5,344 bases of DNA. Origin: Chloroflexota bacterium (lineage in GTDB: Bacteria > Chloroflexota > UBA6077 > CF-72). A model generated the notes under the pieces. It searched no databases. It was not told the DNA's origin and worked only from the letters and a program-made list of their open reading frames with translations. A program made the position numbers and the translations under genes. Shown here in pieces: positions 1 through 5,344 of this stretch. The stretch is taken from NCBI GenBank assembly GCA_019247135.1, contig JAFAPL010001070.1, positions 1-5,344 of the forward strand. The letters are read 5' to 3'. The stretch's first letter is position 1; every line of letters starts with the position of its first letter.

Positions 1-25
1 CATACTCTCCCGAGTAAAGCACGTG

Positions 26-1273
26 ATGTGGATTCAACGATGTACAACGACGCGCGCGCTCAGGACGGTGACAGTCCTGTTAGGCGCGCTCTTCGCATTC
101 GCAAACGGTGCGCAACTGGCCCATGCCAACCGGTTCGGGCCGCCGTGGCAGTCGCGGGTCACGGTCGATCAGACGACGCTGTATAGCGAGCCGGATCGTT
201 CGTCCGCCGCGGTCGGGCCGCTCGGCAAAGGCCAGCTCGTGGTTGTCGTCGCCGATCAAGTGACGGGCACGGACGGCAGCGCGTGGACGCAGATTCCCGA
301 CGGCTATGTCGCCTCGAGTGATATCGCGGAGGACACCAACCCGTGGATCGCGGGGGTAGCGGTTCCGAGTGTGTCGATCTACGCCCGTCCGAATACGAAC
401 GAACCAATTCGTCGGACCGCGAAGCAGGGCGACCTGCTGCGAGTGACCGGTGCCTCACCAGGCATTGAAGGCGACACCAACACCTGGTGGTCGACGACCG
501 AGGGCTACGTCGCGGTGCACACGCTCCGCGAGGCCGGCAGCGATTGGGCGAAGGGATGGAGCCTGCCGACGGCCGACCAGGCGCCGAATGGCTGGTGGGG
601 CGGTATCCGATCCCAGGCGAATGTGCGCGCCGCGGCATCGACCAAGGCGCCGGTCGTCGGCACGCTGGTCCCTGGCGATCGGATCAAGGTGCTCGAGGAA
701 GTCCAGGGCGACGCTGTCGGCGGTAACCCGCTCTGGTATCGAATCGATGGCGGGCGCTACGCGGGAGCGGTGGTGCATTCGTCATTGGTGGCCAAGATGG
801 CGGGGCCGAAATCCGTTACAGCAGATCGACCGGCAGACGCGCCACCGGGCGGGTTGATCGTCGTCTCGCGCTCGGCGGCGACGCTGACGTACCTCGACCA
901 GGCGGGCGAGCCGCAGTTTTCGACCTACGTCAGCCTGGGTCGGGCGGGCGTCGAGACTCCGGATGGCAACTACCAGACGATGGGCAAGTACCGCTTCGAC
1001 AATATGAGCAGCAACACCGTCTCAAATGCGGACCACGCGTACTTCCTGCCGAACGTGCCGTTCGTGCAGTACTACCTCGAGGGTGGCTATGCGATTCATG
1101 CGACCTACTGGCACGACCAGTTCGGGCAGGTGGAGAGCCAGGGCTGCATCAATCTCACGTGGAGTGACGCGGCGTACTTGTTCGGGCTGACGCAGCCGGT
1201 CGTTGCGCCGGATCTGCTGGCGCGGTGGGCGATTGGTGACGCTCCGGCGACACCAGTGGTGATTGTGGAGTGA
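26..1273 (+). CDS. Secreted L,D-transpeptidase (YkuD fold) with three SH3-like domains
   Basis: Predicted cell-wall enzyme of 415 residues. L,D-transpeptidases form 3-3 peptidoglycan cross-links or attach proteins to peptidoglycan through a catalytic cysteine. An arginine-bearing N-terminus and a hydrophobic stretch (about residues 15-32) ending in AHA form a signal peptide, with probable cleavage after Ala34. Three bacterial SH3-like repeats follow at about 43-101, 108-168 and 191-257, each with the 'xxVxLYxxP...VGxLxxGxxVxV' pattern; these commonly bind wall polymers. The YkuD catalytic domain spans about 277-395, with His358 and the motif S-Q-G-C374-I-N. The usual motif is SHGC, so Gln replaces the His two residues before the cysteine. 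Asn after GC(I) is known in actinobacterial enzymes. The start could be GTG at 23 or ATG at 26 (GTGATG in frame); I chose the ATG, and no strong Shine-Dalgarno is visible. Family confidence is high; the precise cross-linking role is unknown. Confidence 0.9.
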   Translation: MWIQRCTTTRALRTVTVLLGALFAFANGAQLAHANRFGPPWQSRVTVDQTTLYSEPDRSSAAVGPLGKGQLVVVVADQVTGTDGSAWTQIPDGYVASSDIAEDTNPWIAGVAVPSVSIYARPNTNEPIRRTAKQGDLLRVTGASPGIEGDTNTWWSTTEGYVAVHTLREAGSDWAKGWSLPTADQAPNGWWGGIRSQANVRAAASTKAPVVGTLVPGDRIKVLEEVQGDAVGGNPLWYRIDGGRYAGAVVHSSLVAKMAGPKSVTADRPADAPPGGLIVVSRSAATLTYLDQAGEPQFSTYVSLGRAGVETPDGNYQTMGKYRFDNMSSNTVSNADHAYFLPNVPFVQYYLEGGYAIHATYWHDQFGQVESQGCINLTWSDAAYLFGLTQPVVAPDLLARWAIGDAPATPVVIVE

Positions 1274-1277
1274 CCAG

Positions 1278-1299
1278 GCGGCCTCTGGGCTGAGGCCGC
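1278..1299 (+). terminator. GC-rich hairpin after the L,D-transpeptidase gene
   Basis: A perfect 8-base-pair inverted repeat, GCGGCCTC and GAGGCCGC, with a 6-base loop begins 4 bases after the TGA stop. The position fits a transcription terminator, but no T-run follows. It is therefore either a non-canonical terminator, a 3'-end stabilising stem, or chance in GC-rich DNA. Confidence 0.4.
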
Positions 1300-1341
1300 G
1301 GCCCGCCAGCCCCCACCCGCCGCCCTCCAGGATAGGTAGCT

Positions 1342-1384
1342 AGCGTCACGTGGAGCGTCACGTGAACAGGCAAAAAGCGTCACG
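1342..1384. repeat. Three short direct repeats AGCGTCACG(TG) upstream of the YciI-like gene
   Basis: AGCGTCACGTG occurs at 1342-1352 and 1354-1364, 12 bases apart (about one helical turn). A shorter copy, AGCGTCACG, lies at 1376-1384, 22 bases after the second. Each full copy contains the palindrome CACGTG. The array sits 39-81 bases before the YciI-like start in the only real intergenic gap of the window, so it could be an operator for that gene. No clear -35/-10 pair could be picked out next to it, so the regulatory role is inferred from position and repetition only. Confidence 0.45.
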
Positions 1385-1422
1385 GCGACGCGCGACGGCG
1401 CTGGGTTGCCACAATCGCGGGC

Positions 1423-1707
1423 ATGGCAAAGACTTTCATGCTCACGTATGCCTATGCACCCGACATGACGGAGCGCCGGACGCCACATCGCGAGGCACAC
1501 CTCGAACATTTGCGGCAGGCAAAGTCACAAGGGCTGGTTCTGTTGGCGGGCGCGTTCGCCGACCCGGTGGACGGCGCCTTGCTCGTGTGTCAGGCCGACG
1601 GACCCGCCGATGTCTACGCCTGGGTCGCCAGGGATCCGTATAACAAAGCCGGGTTGATTCAGTCGGCGTCCGTGCGCGAGATCAACGTCGCAATCCAGCC
1701 CGGATAG
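1423..1707 (+). CDS. YciI-like domain protein (dimeric alpha-beta barrel fold)
   Basis: This 94-residue protein matches the YciI family in length and pattern: an N-terminal strand (KTFMLTYAY), then R-x-x-H26-L-x-x-L, a helix, G-L-V-L-L-A-G-A-F, and near the C-terminus D71-P-Y followed by a final strand. The conserved His and Asp of this fold are proposed catalytic residues, but most members have no known substrate; a few relatives act in chlorinated aromatic breakdown. ATG at 1423 is the natural start; only a weak purine-poor leader precedes it. It stands alone on the forward strand after a 149-base gap with direct repeats, and its last 26 bases overlap the 3' end of the convergent sirtuin gene. 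The family call is good; the function is unknown. Confidence 0.8.
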   Translation: MAKTFMLTYAYAPDMTERRTPHREAHLEHLRQAKSQGLVLLAGAFADPVDGALLVCQADGPADVYAWVARDPYNKAGLIQSASVREINVAIQPG

Positions 1708-2452
1708 CTTCCGCGGCGTCCTGAAGCACGCTGGCCGCCGGATCGCGGATCAGCACGGTCGCGAACTCGTCCAGGTGGGTCTCGGTTTTGTTGACGATCG
1801 CGATACGGCCGCCGACCTCTAGCGTAATGTCGGGCAGCGCGGCGGCGGGATAGACCACCAGAGACGAGCCGACGATCAAGCAGAGGCGAGCGGTCGCGTG
1901 CAGGCGGCGGGCTTCCTCCACCGCCGCCACGGGCAGAGCCTGACCGAACGAGATGGTCGTGCTCTTGAGGATTCCGCCGCAGACGGGGCATGCGGGGTCC
2001 GCCTCGCCGGCGTCGACGCGCGCGTGAATGGTGGGTCGATCAAATCGGGCGCTACAGGTCATGCAAGCGACCCAATGCGCGTTGCCATGCAACTCGACGA
2101 CCGCCTCATCGGGTACGCCGGCTTTTTGATGGAGTCCGTCGATATTCTGGGTCACCACTCCGTTGAGCAGGCCAGCGTGCCACCAGTCAGCGATCGCTCT
2201 GTGGGCGCCATTTGGCTCGGCCTCGGCGATCGGTGGATAGGTGTGCATCCCGCGCCGCCACGACTCGGCGCGCATCGCGGGGTCGCGCACGTAGTCGCGG
2301 AATTCGATCGGTGCGTAGCGCGTCCAGATACCGCCGGGGCTACGGAAGTCCGGAATGCCCGACTCCGTACTGACACCAGCACCGGTGAACACAACGGTGC
2401 CTCGCTCGCCGGCGTCCACGATCAGCTCGGCGAGTGAAGCCGCGGCGCTCAC
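1682..2452 (-). CDS. cobB: Sir2-family NAD-dependent protein deacylase (sirtuin)
   Basis: Sirtuins remove acyl groups from lysines, consuming NAD+ and releasing nicotinamide and O-acyl-ADP-ribose. All hallmarks are present in 256 residues: the NAD-binding GAGVSTESGIPDFRS (24-38), TQNIDGLH (101-108), the catalytic His122 in ELHGN, a zinc site of Cys130/Cys133 (CMTC) and Cys155/Cys158 (CPVCGG), and IVGSSLVVYPAA (193-204). By hand alignment, the Tyr-x-x-Arg pair that marks desuccinylase-type CobB/SIRT5 seems absent: the region reads DPAMRAESWRRG, with Trp at the Tyr position. A deacetylase-type preference is therefore more likely. The start is GTG, sharing four bases (GTGA) with the amidase stop and lacking a Shine-Dalgarno, which suggests translational coupling. 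It is the last gene of the reverse-strand cluster. The cobB name reflects family membership, not proven orthology. Confidence 0.93.
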   Translation of the reverse strand: MSAAASLAELIVDAGERGTVVFTGAGVSTESGIPDFRSPGGIWTRYAPIEFRDYVRDPAMRAESWRRGMHTYPPIAEAEPNGAHRAIADWWHAGLLNGVVTQNIDGLHQKAGVPDEAVVELHGNAHWVACMTCSARFDRPTIHARVDAGEADPACPVCGGILKSTTISFGQALPVAAVEEARRLHATARLCLIVGSSLVVYPAAALPDITLEVGGRIAIVNKTETHLDEFATVLIRDPAASVLQDAAEAIRAGLRR

Positions 2453-3810
2453 GTCACCGACGGCGGTAGGCCGGGAGCAGGAAGCTGAGTTTCACACCAG
2501 CGCGCGACGCCGAGCAGGCGCGCTTCCTCCCAGGGTGCAGCCACGAGCTGGATCGCGAACGGCAACCCTTCGGACGCGAGCATGCCGCTGGGCATGCTGA
2601 GGCTGGGGAAACCGGTCAGACTGAACGGTGCTTGCAGTGACGGATCGCCAGTGGTTTCGCGTGTCGGCGCGACGTCGATCGCGGTCGGCAGCAGCAGCGC
2701 GTCGACGGGCACCAGTGCACGCGCCATCGCTGCGCGTATGCGTCGTCGTAAACGCTGGGCGTGCAGATAGACGACGCCAGGCAGCAGGCGGCCGACCTCG
2801 ACGTAGGCGCGCAGACGCGGCGCGTGCGAGCCCGGATATTGCTCGATCAGCTGCCAGTGGGCGGCGGCGGTCTCGGTCTGCATGATCGCGTGGTGCACGC
2901 TCAGGATGAGATCCAGCGGCTCGCCAAGGGAGACTTCTTCGATGCGTGCGCCCGCGCGCTCGAAGGCCTGCGCGACCTGGTCTACGTGGTCGCGAACTCT
3001 CGGCGCGGCGAGCCGAAGCGCCTCAGGCAGCAGGCCGAGGCGCGGCGCCGCGACTTCGGCGTCGAGGTCAAGCGCCGGCAGCGCCTGGGTCGAAGACATC
3101 GGGTCAGCCGGATCGTGGCCAGCCGTTGCGGCGAGGAACGCGGCGCAGTCTTCGATCGAACGAGCCAACACGCCGACATGATCCAGGCTCCAGGCGAGCG
3201 GAAACACGCCGTGCTTGCTGATCCGTCCGAAGCTCGGCTTGAAGCCAATCACGCCGTTGTAGGCGGCCGGTCGGAGGATCGAGCCCGCGGTCTGACTACC
3301 GAGGGCGAACGGGACCTCACGCGCGGCGACGCCCGCCGCGGAGCCGCTGCTCGAGCCGCCCGGAGTGCGATCCGCCGACCAGGGGTTGATCGTGACCGAT
3401 GCGTCGGCGTGCGCGAACTGCGTCGTCACCATCTTGCCCAGCAGGATTGCGCCGGCACGTTTCAGGCGGGCGACGGGCTCGGAGTCGTTGGCGGGAAGGC
3501 GCTCCGTGTATGGACGGAATCCGGCCGCGGTGCGAAGCCCGGCGGTGTCGTAGATATCTTTCGCGCCGAAAGGGACGCCATGCAGCGGCGGCAGCTCGGT
3601 CGCGTTCATGACTGCTTGTTCCGCCAGGCGAGCCGCGGCGAGAGCGCGTTCGGGATCCAGTCGTTCCCAGGCCCGGACTCTGGAGTCGACTTCATGTGCG
3701 CGATCGATGAGTGTCTGGACCAGTTCGACGGGTGAGAGCTGGCGATCGCGGATGAGCTGGGCAGCCCGGGTCGCCGTCAGGTTGTAGAGCGCGGTCGATG
3801 CTTCAGTCAT
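2449..3810 (-). CDS. Amidase-signature family hydrolase
   Basis: This 453-residue protein hydrolyses an amide or ureide bond by family membership. The amidase-signature catalytic triad is intact: Lys84 (GAKD), cis-Ser153 in GGSSSGSAAG (151-160), and nucleophile Ser177 in GSQTAGSILRPAAYNG, with the 24-residue Ser-Ser spacing seen in FAAH. The oxyanion loop reads Q-T-A-G-S rather than D-T-G-G-S, a common variant that argues against GatA or AtzE proper. The C-terminal PFSLTGFPSLSMPSG segment (395-408) is also typical. I chose ATG 3810 because homology begins there (LYNLTATRAAQLI); the open frame upstream to 4239 is low-complexity and overlaps other genes. No Shine-Dalgarno is visible, and the start overlaps the preceding small gene by 8 bases. 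Neighbouring uraD makes a ureide substrate conceivable, but the substrate cannot be read from the sequence. Confidence 0.93.
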   Translation of the reverse strand: MTEASTALYNLTATRAAQLIRDRQLSPVELVQTLIDRAHEVDSRVRAWERLDPERALAAARLAEQAVMNATELPPLHGVPFGAKDIYDTAGLRTAAGFRPYTERLPANDSEPVARLKRAGAILLGKMVTTQFAHADASVTINPWSADRTPGGSSSGSAAGVAAREVPFALGSQTAGSILRPAAYNGVIGFKPSFGRISKHGVFPLAWSLDHVGVLARSIEDCAAFLAATAGHDPADPMSSTQALPALDLDAEVAAPRLGLLPEALRLAAPRVRDHVDQVAQAFERAGARIEEVSLGEPLDLILSVHHAIMQTETAAAHWQLIEQYPGSHAPRLRAYVEVGRLLPGVVYLHAQRLRRRIRAAMARALVPVDALLLPTAIDVAPTRETTGDPSLQAPFSLTGFPSLSMPSGMLASEGLPFAIQLVAAPWEEARLLGVARWCETQLPAPGLPPSVT

Positions 3811-4003
3811 GGGTCGGAAGCGGCTCTGGGCCCTGCGGCTCCAGAGCCGCCTGGCTGACGCGCCAGACGGCCGTGGCCGCGGCCTCGAGCGCAATCTGCA
3901 GTCTCGCTTCGGCGGCGCGTTCCTCGCCGTAGATTTCGAGCGCCGCGCGGCGAAGCTCGTCGAGGACGGCGGCGCGGGCAGGATCGGCGTCGAGGGGCTG
4001 CAC
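3803..4003 (-). CDS. Small helical protein, possible GatC/AtzG-like partner of the amidase
   Basis: A 66-residue acidic protein with a GTG start. AGGA lies 8 bases upstream (4015-4012), overlapping the stop codon of the oxygenase gene, and the TGA stop lies inside the amidase start region (8-base overlap). Residues 8-24 (PARAAVLDELRRAALEI) and 26-50 (GEERAAEARLQ...WRVSQ) look like two amphipathic alpha-helices, ending in a proline-rich tail (EPQGPEPLPTHD). Small two-helix proteins encoded just before an amidase, such as GatC with GatA or AtzG with AtzE, wrap around the enzyme and stabilise it. Size, order and coupling fit that model, but I cannot show sequence homology. It is probably real because of its good ribosome site, exact packing between genes and protein-like composition. 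It could instead be an unrelated DUF-type protein. Confidence 0.7.
   Translation of the reverse strand: MQPLDADPARAAVLDELRRAALEIYGEERAAEARLQIALEAAATAVWRVSQAALEPQGPEPLPTHD
3820..3850 (-). promoter_or_regulatory. Stem-loop in the mRNA just before the amidase start
   Basis: GCGGCTCTGG at 3820-3829 is perfectly complementary to CCAGAGCCGC at 3841-3850, giving a 10-base-pair stem with an 11-base loop that ends 9 bases before the amidase ATG. The distal arm can alternatively pair with GCGGCT at 3835-3840 (6 base pairs, 4-base loop), so two exclusive hairpins exist. The element lies in the last codons of the small upstream gene. A ribosome translating that gene would melt it, which would couple amidase translation to synthesis of the small protein. 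The base pairing is visible; the regulatory role is inferred. Confidence 0.45.
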
Positions 4004-4011
4004 GGGAGTGA

Positions 4012-4015
4012 TCCT
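4012..4015 (-). promoter_or_regulatory. Shine-Dalgarno AGGA for the 66-residue gene
   Basis: AGGA on the reverse strand sits 8 bases before the GTG at 4003 and shares its first bases with the TAG stop of the oxygenase gene. It decides the start of the small gene: the longer frame reaching back to 4075 would run inside the oxygenase gene and has no comparable signal. Confidence 0.6.
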
Positions 4016-4859
4016 ACAGCCCGTACAGGCGGACACGGCGCTGAGCGGCCCGGAATTGGGGCAGGTCGCGCACAACGGGTGGGAGGTGCGGCACCAGAGC
4101 GCGCGACGCCAACGCCACCGACTGCATCATGCGCTCGCGGCGCCGGCTCCAGCTCAGGCCGAAGCCGTCGCGTATTGGGTGCGGCAGGAGCCAGGCGGTC
4201 ATCGGCTCGAGGGGCAGCCAGATCGCGCTCGGAAGCCAACGTACTGGCGGGCGGAGGATGTCCTTTGCGAGCTCGCGCGCCTGCGAGGTGACGTGCACCT
4301 CTCCGTCGTCAATCAGCGCATGCATCCACGCGCGCAGCTCGACCAGAGAGGACGGGAACTCGGCTGGCGGGATGCCCCACAGTGGCCCGTAAGCGCACAT
4401 CTCGGCGTAGTAGCGCTCGCGTTCGATGGGGCTGAGTGGTCCAACGAAGGTGTCGTACGCCAGGAGCGAGCTGTCGATCAGGGTTGCGTAGACCCACAAC
4501 AATAGATGCGGGTCCAGGGCGGTGTACGGCTCACCGCAGGCCGTCATCCCGTTCACGTGCTGGTGGCGGCGCCCGATGGATTGCACGATGTGGGTCGCTC
4601 GATCCGCGTCGGCGAAGGCGAACGTATAGATCCCGCTCAGCGTCCGCTGGAGTCGGCCCAATGGGTCCGACCGGAAGCCGCTATGCTCGGCTACTGCAGC
4701 CGCGATTTTGGGATGCGCGATCTGCATCAATAAGGCGCGCGAGCCGGAACCAAGCAGAACTGCCAGTTCGCGGTCAACTTTCCAGACCATGCTGTCGGGG
4801 CCGAAGAGGCCGTTAGCTGATGTCGGGGCTGCTGAGGGTGTGCAGACGGTCGCGCGCAA
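4014..4859 (-). CDS. DUF2236 / MpaB-like putative haem oxygenase
   Basis: A protein of about 281 residues in the DUF2236 'oxygenase MpaB' family, distant relatives of the latex-clearing protein Lcp, which uses b-type haem. Family signatures, counted from the TTG start, are GLFGPDS (17-23), LLMQIAHPKIAAAVAEHS (43-60), DPLGRLQRTL (65-74), H99-x-H-V-x-G, the acidic-aromatic Y-T-A-x-D-P, LLWVYATL (120-127) and PLSPIERERYYAEM (141-154). Arg69-x3-Thr73 and His99 are spaced roughly as Lcp R164/T168 and the haem ligand H198, which is my inference. WVYATL has Tyr where many members have His. The start is uncertain: ATG at 4790 would cut off the conserved GLFGPDS, so I prefer TTG 4859, with GGAG 10 bases upstream, overlapping uraD by 47 bases. 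GTG 4895 is another option. The gene ends 10 bases before the next. The substrate is unknown. Confidence 0.85.
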   Translation of the reverse strand: MRATVCTPSAAPTSANGLFGPDSMVWKVDRELAVLLGSGSRALLMQIAHPKIAAAVAEHSGFRSDPLGRLQRTLSGIYTFAFADADRATHIVQSIGRRHQHVNGMTACGEPYTALDPHLLLWVYATLIDSSLLAYDTFVGPLSPIERERYYAEMCAYGPLWGIPPAEFPSSLVELRAWMHALIDDGEVHVTSQARELAKDILRPPVRWLPSAIWLPLEPMTAWLLPHPIRDGFGLSWSRRRERMMQSVALASRALVPHLPPVVRDLPQFRAAQRRVRLYGL

Positions 4860-5322
4860 TTCGAAACATCTCCGCGACGGCAGTCTGCAATTCACGGTCC
4901 CGAGGGTTGCGCAGGCGTTCTCGGAGAACCTCGAGGATGGCCGAGCGGGGGCGCTGATTGACAAAGACCACGAAGCGGAAGCCGAAGCGCTGTTCGTATT
5001 CAGCGTTCAGCTCTTTCAGGAGCGCGTCGGTTGCGGGGTCTTCCGCGCCTTCTCGAGAGGAGAGTGCTGAGGTGCGGCGCAGCACGGCGGCGCTTTCGCC
5101 GATGCGCGGGTGGGCGTTCACCACCGCGATTTTGCTGGCTTCCTGGAGCATCTTTGTGAGCTGCTCGGCGGTGTCGATCAACTGCTCGTAGGAGGAGACC
5201 GGCCTGCGCGCGTAGAGCAATTTCGCAAGCGGGTTGGCTGCTTCGAACAAGGGCCCGAGCGCTTCAGCGAAGCGGTCAGCCGGCAGTCGATTCAGTTCGC
5301 ATACGGGCACCAGGTGAGGCAT
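4813..5322 (-). CDS. uraD: OHCU decarboxylase (2-oxo-4-hydroxy-4-carboxy-5-ureidoimidazoline decarboxylase)
   Basis: In urate breakdown, urate oxidase makes 5-hydroxyisourate, a hydrolase opens it to OHCU, and this cofactor-free decarboxylase yields S-allantoin. The 169-residue protein carries the family layout: ELNRLPADRFAEALGPLFE (9-27), the NAHPRIGE motif with catalytic His71, SSREGAEDPAT (88-98) with the probable catalytic Glu91, then LNAEYEQRFGFRFVVFVNQRPR (105-126) and a terminal IARDRL with the probable substrate-binding Arg157. Many homologues read SREQGA, so one residue (Gln) appears missing after Glu91. The ATG at 5322 shares its A with a TGA in another frame (TGATG), which fits coupling to an upstream gene cut off by the window. 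The frame nevertheless stays open to the edge, so a longer N-terminus cannot be excluded; GTG 5310 is a shorter alternative. Confidence 0.88.
   Translation of the reverse strand: MPHLVPVCELNRLPADRFAEALGPLFEAANPLAKLLYARRPVSSYEQLIDTAEQLTKMLQEASKIAVVNAHPRIGESAAVLRRTSALSSREGAEDPATDALLKELNAEYEQRFGFRFVVFVNQRPRSAILEVLRERLRNPRDRELQTAVAEMFRIARDRLHTLSSPDIS
4870..4873 (-). promoter_or_regulatory. GGAG ribosome site supporting the TTG start of the oxygenase gene
   Basis: GGAG on the reverse strand lies 10 bases before TTG 4859, inside the uraD coding region. No purine-rich site precedes the alternative ATG at 4790. It could be chance in coding sequence. Confidence 0.35.
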
Positions 5323-5344
5323 CAGCCCGACGGGCAGTCGCTTC

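Noticed and set aside
20..25. CACGTG at the L,D-transpeptidase start, matching the core of the repeats near 1347
   Set aside because: It is only a six-base palindrome without the AGCGT flank, and is likely chance.
1105..1509. 134-residue reverse open frame spanning the L,D-transpeptidase end and the YciI start
   Set aside because: Its composition is low-complexity and it runs through two recognised genes and the repeat-bearing gap.
1898..2437. 179-residue forward open frame opposite the sirtuin
   Set aside because: The sirtuin on the other strand has all catalytic and zinc motifs; this frame has no recognisable pattern.
2579..2598. 8-base-pair inverted repeat AGCATGCC / GGCATGCT with a 4-base loop
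   Set aside because: It lies inside the conserved amidase SMPSGM coding segment and is explained by repeated Met codons; no regulatory context is evident.
2761..3735. 324-residue forward open frame opposite the amidase
   Set aside because: It lies antisense within a clear amidase gene, is rich in Arg/Gly/Ala, and shows no domain pattern. Long antisense frames are expected in GC-rich coding DNA.
3811..4239. N-terminal extension of the amidase frame by 143 codons
   Set aside because: The extension is Pro/Ala/Arg/Ser-rich, overlaps the small gene and the oxygenase gene, and amidase homology begins at the ATG at 3810.
4008..4505. 165-residue forward open frame opposite the oxygenase
   Set aside because: It is antisense to a recognised DUF2236 gene, has no motifs, and has no ribosome site.
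4860..4964. ATG start at 4964 for the oxygenase
   Set aside because: This would overlap uraD by about 150 bases with a sequence unlike the family; homology begins at GLFGPDS, far downstream.

Overview
The window is GC-rich bacterial DNA, coding almost end to end. It holds two forward genes at the left and a tightly packed five-gene reverse-strand cluster that fills the rest. The gene mix (a secreted three-SH3 L,D-transpeptidase with an SQGCIN active site, a DUF2236/MpaB-like protein, GTG and probable TTG starts, overlapping genes) suggests a high-GC Gram-positive-like lineage. Chloroflexota (Thermomicrobia-like) is my first guess and Actinomycetota the second. This is inference from protein style; there is no marker gene in the window.

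Left part, forward strand: a secreted L,D-transpeptidase with three SH3-like domains (26-1273) ends just before a GC-rich hairpin. A 149-base gap follows, carrying three AGCGTCACG repeats, two of them extended to AGCGTCACGTG. Next is a small YciI-like protein (1423-1707). Its 3' end overlaps that of the convergent sirtuin gene by 26 bases.

Right part, reverse strand, read from 5322 down to 1682: OHCU decarboxylase (uraD, last-but-one chemical step from urate to allantoin, producing S-allantoin), a DUF2236/MpaB-like putative haem oxygenase, a 66-residue helical protein, an amidase-signature hydrolase, and a Sir2-family NAD-dependent protein deacylase. Every junction is an overlap or a gap of about 10 bases, so these five are very probably one transcript whose promoter lies beyond the right edge. 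uraD points to purine (urate) breakdown. The 66-residue protein overlaps the amidase start by 8 bases and resembles in size and position the small GatC/AtzG-type partners of amidases. The oxygenase and sirtuin have no established role in that pathway, so the combination is the most interesting feature here.

I see no RNA genes, CRISPR arrays, insertion sequences or phage genes.
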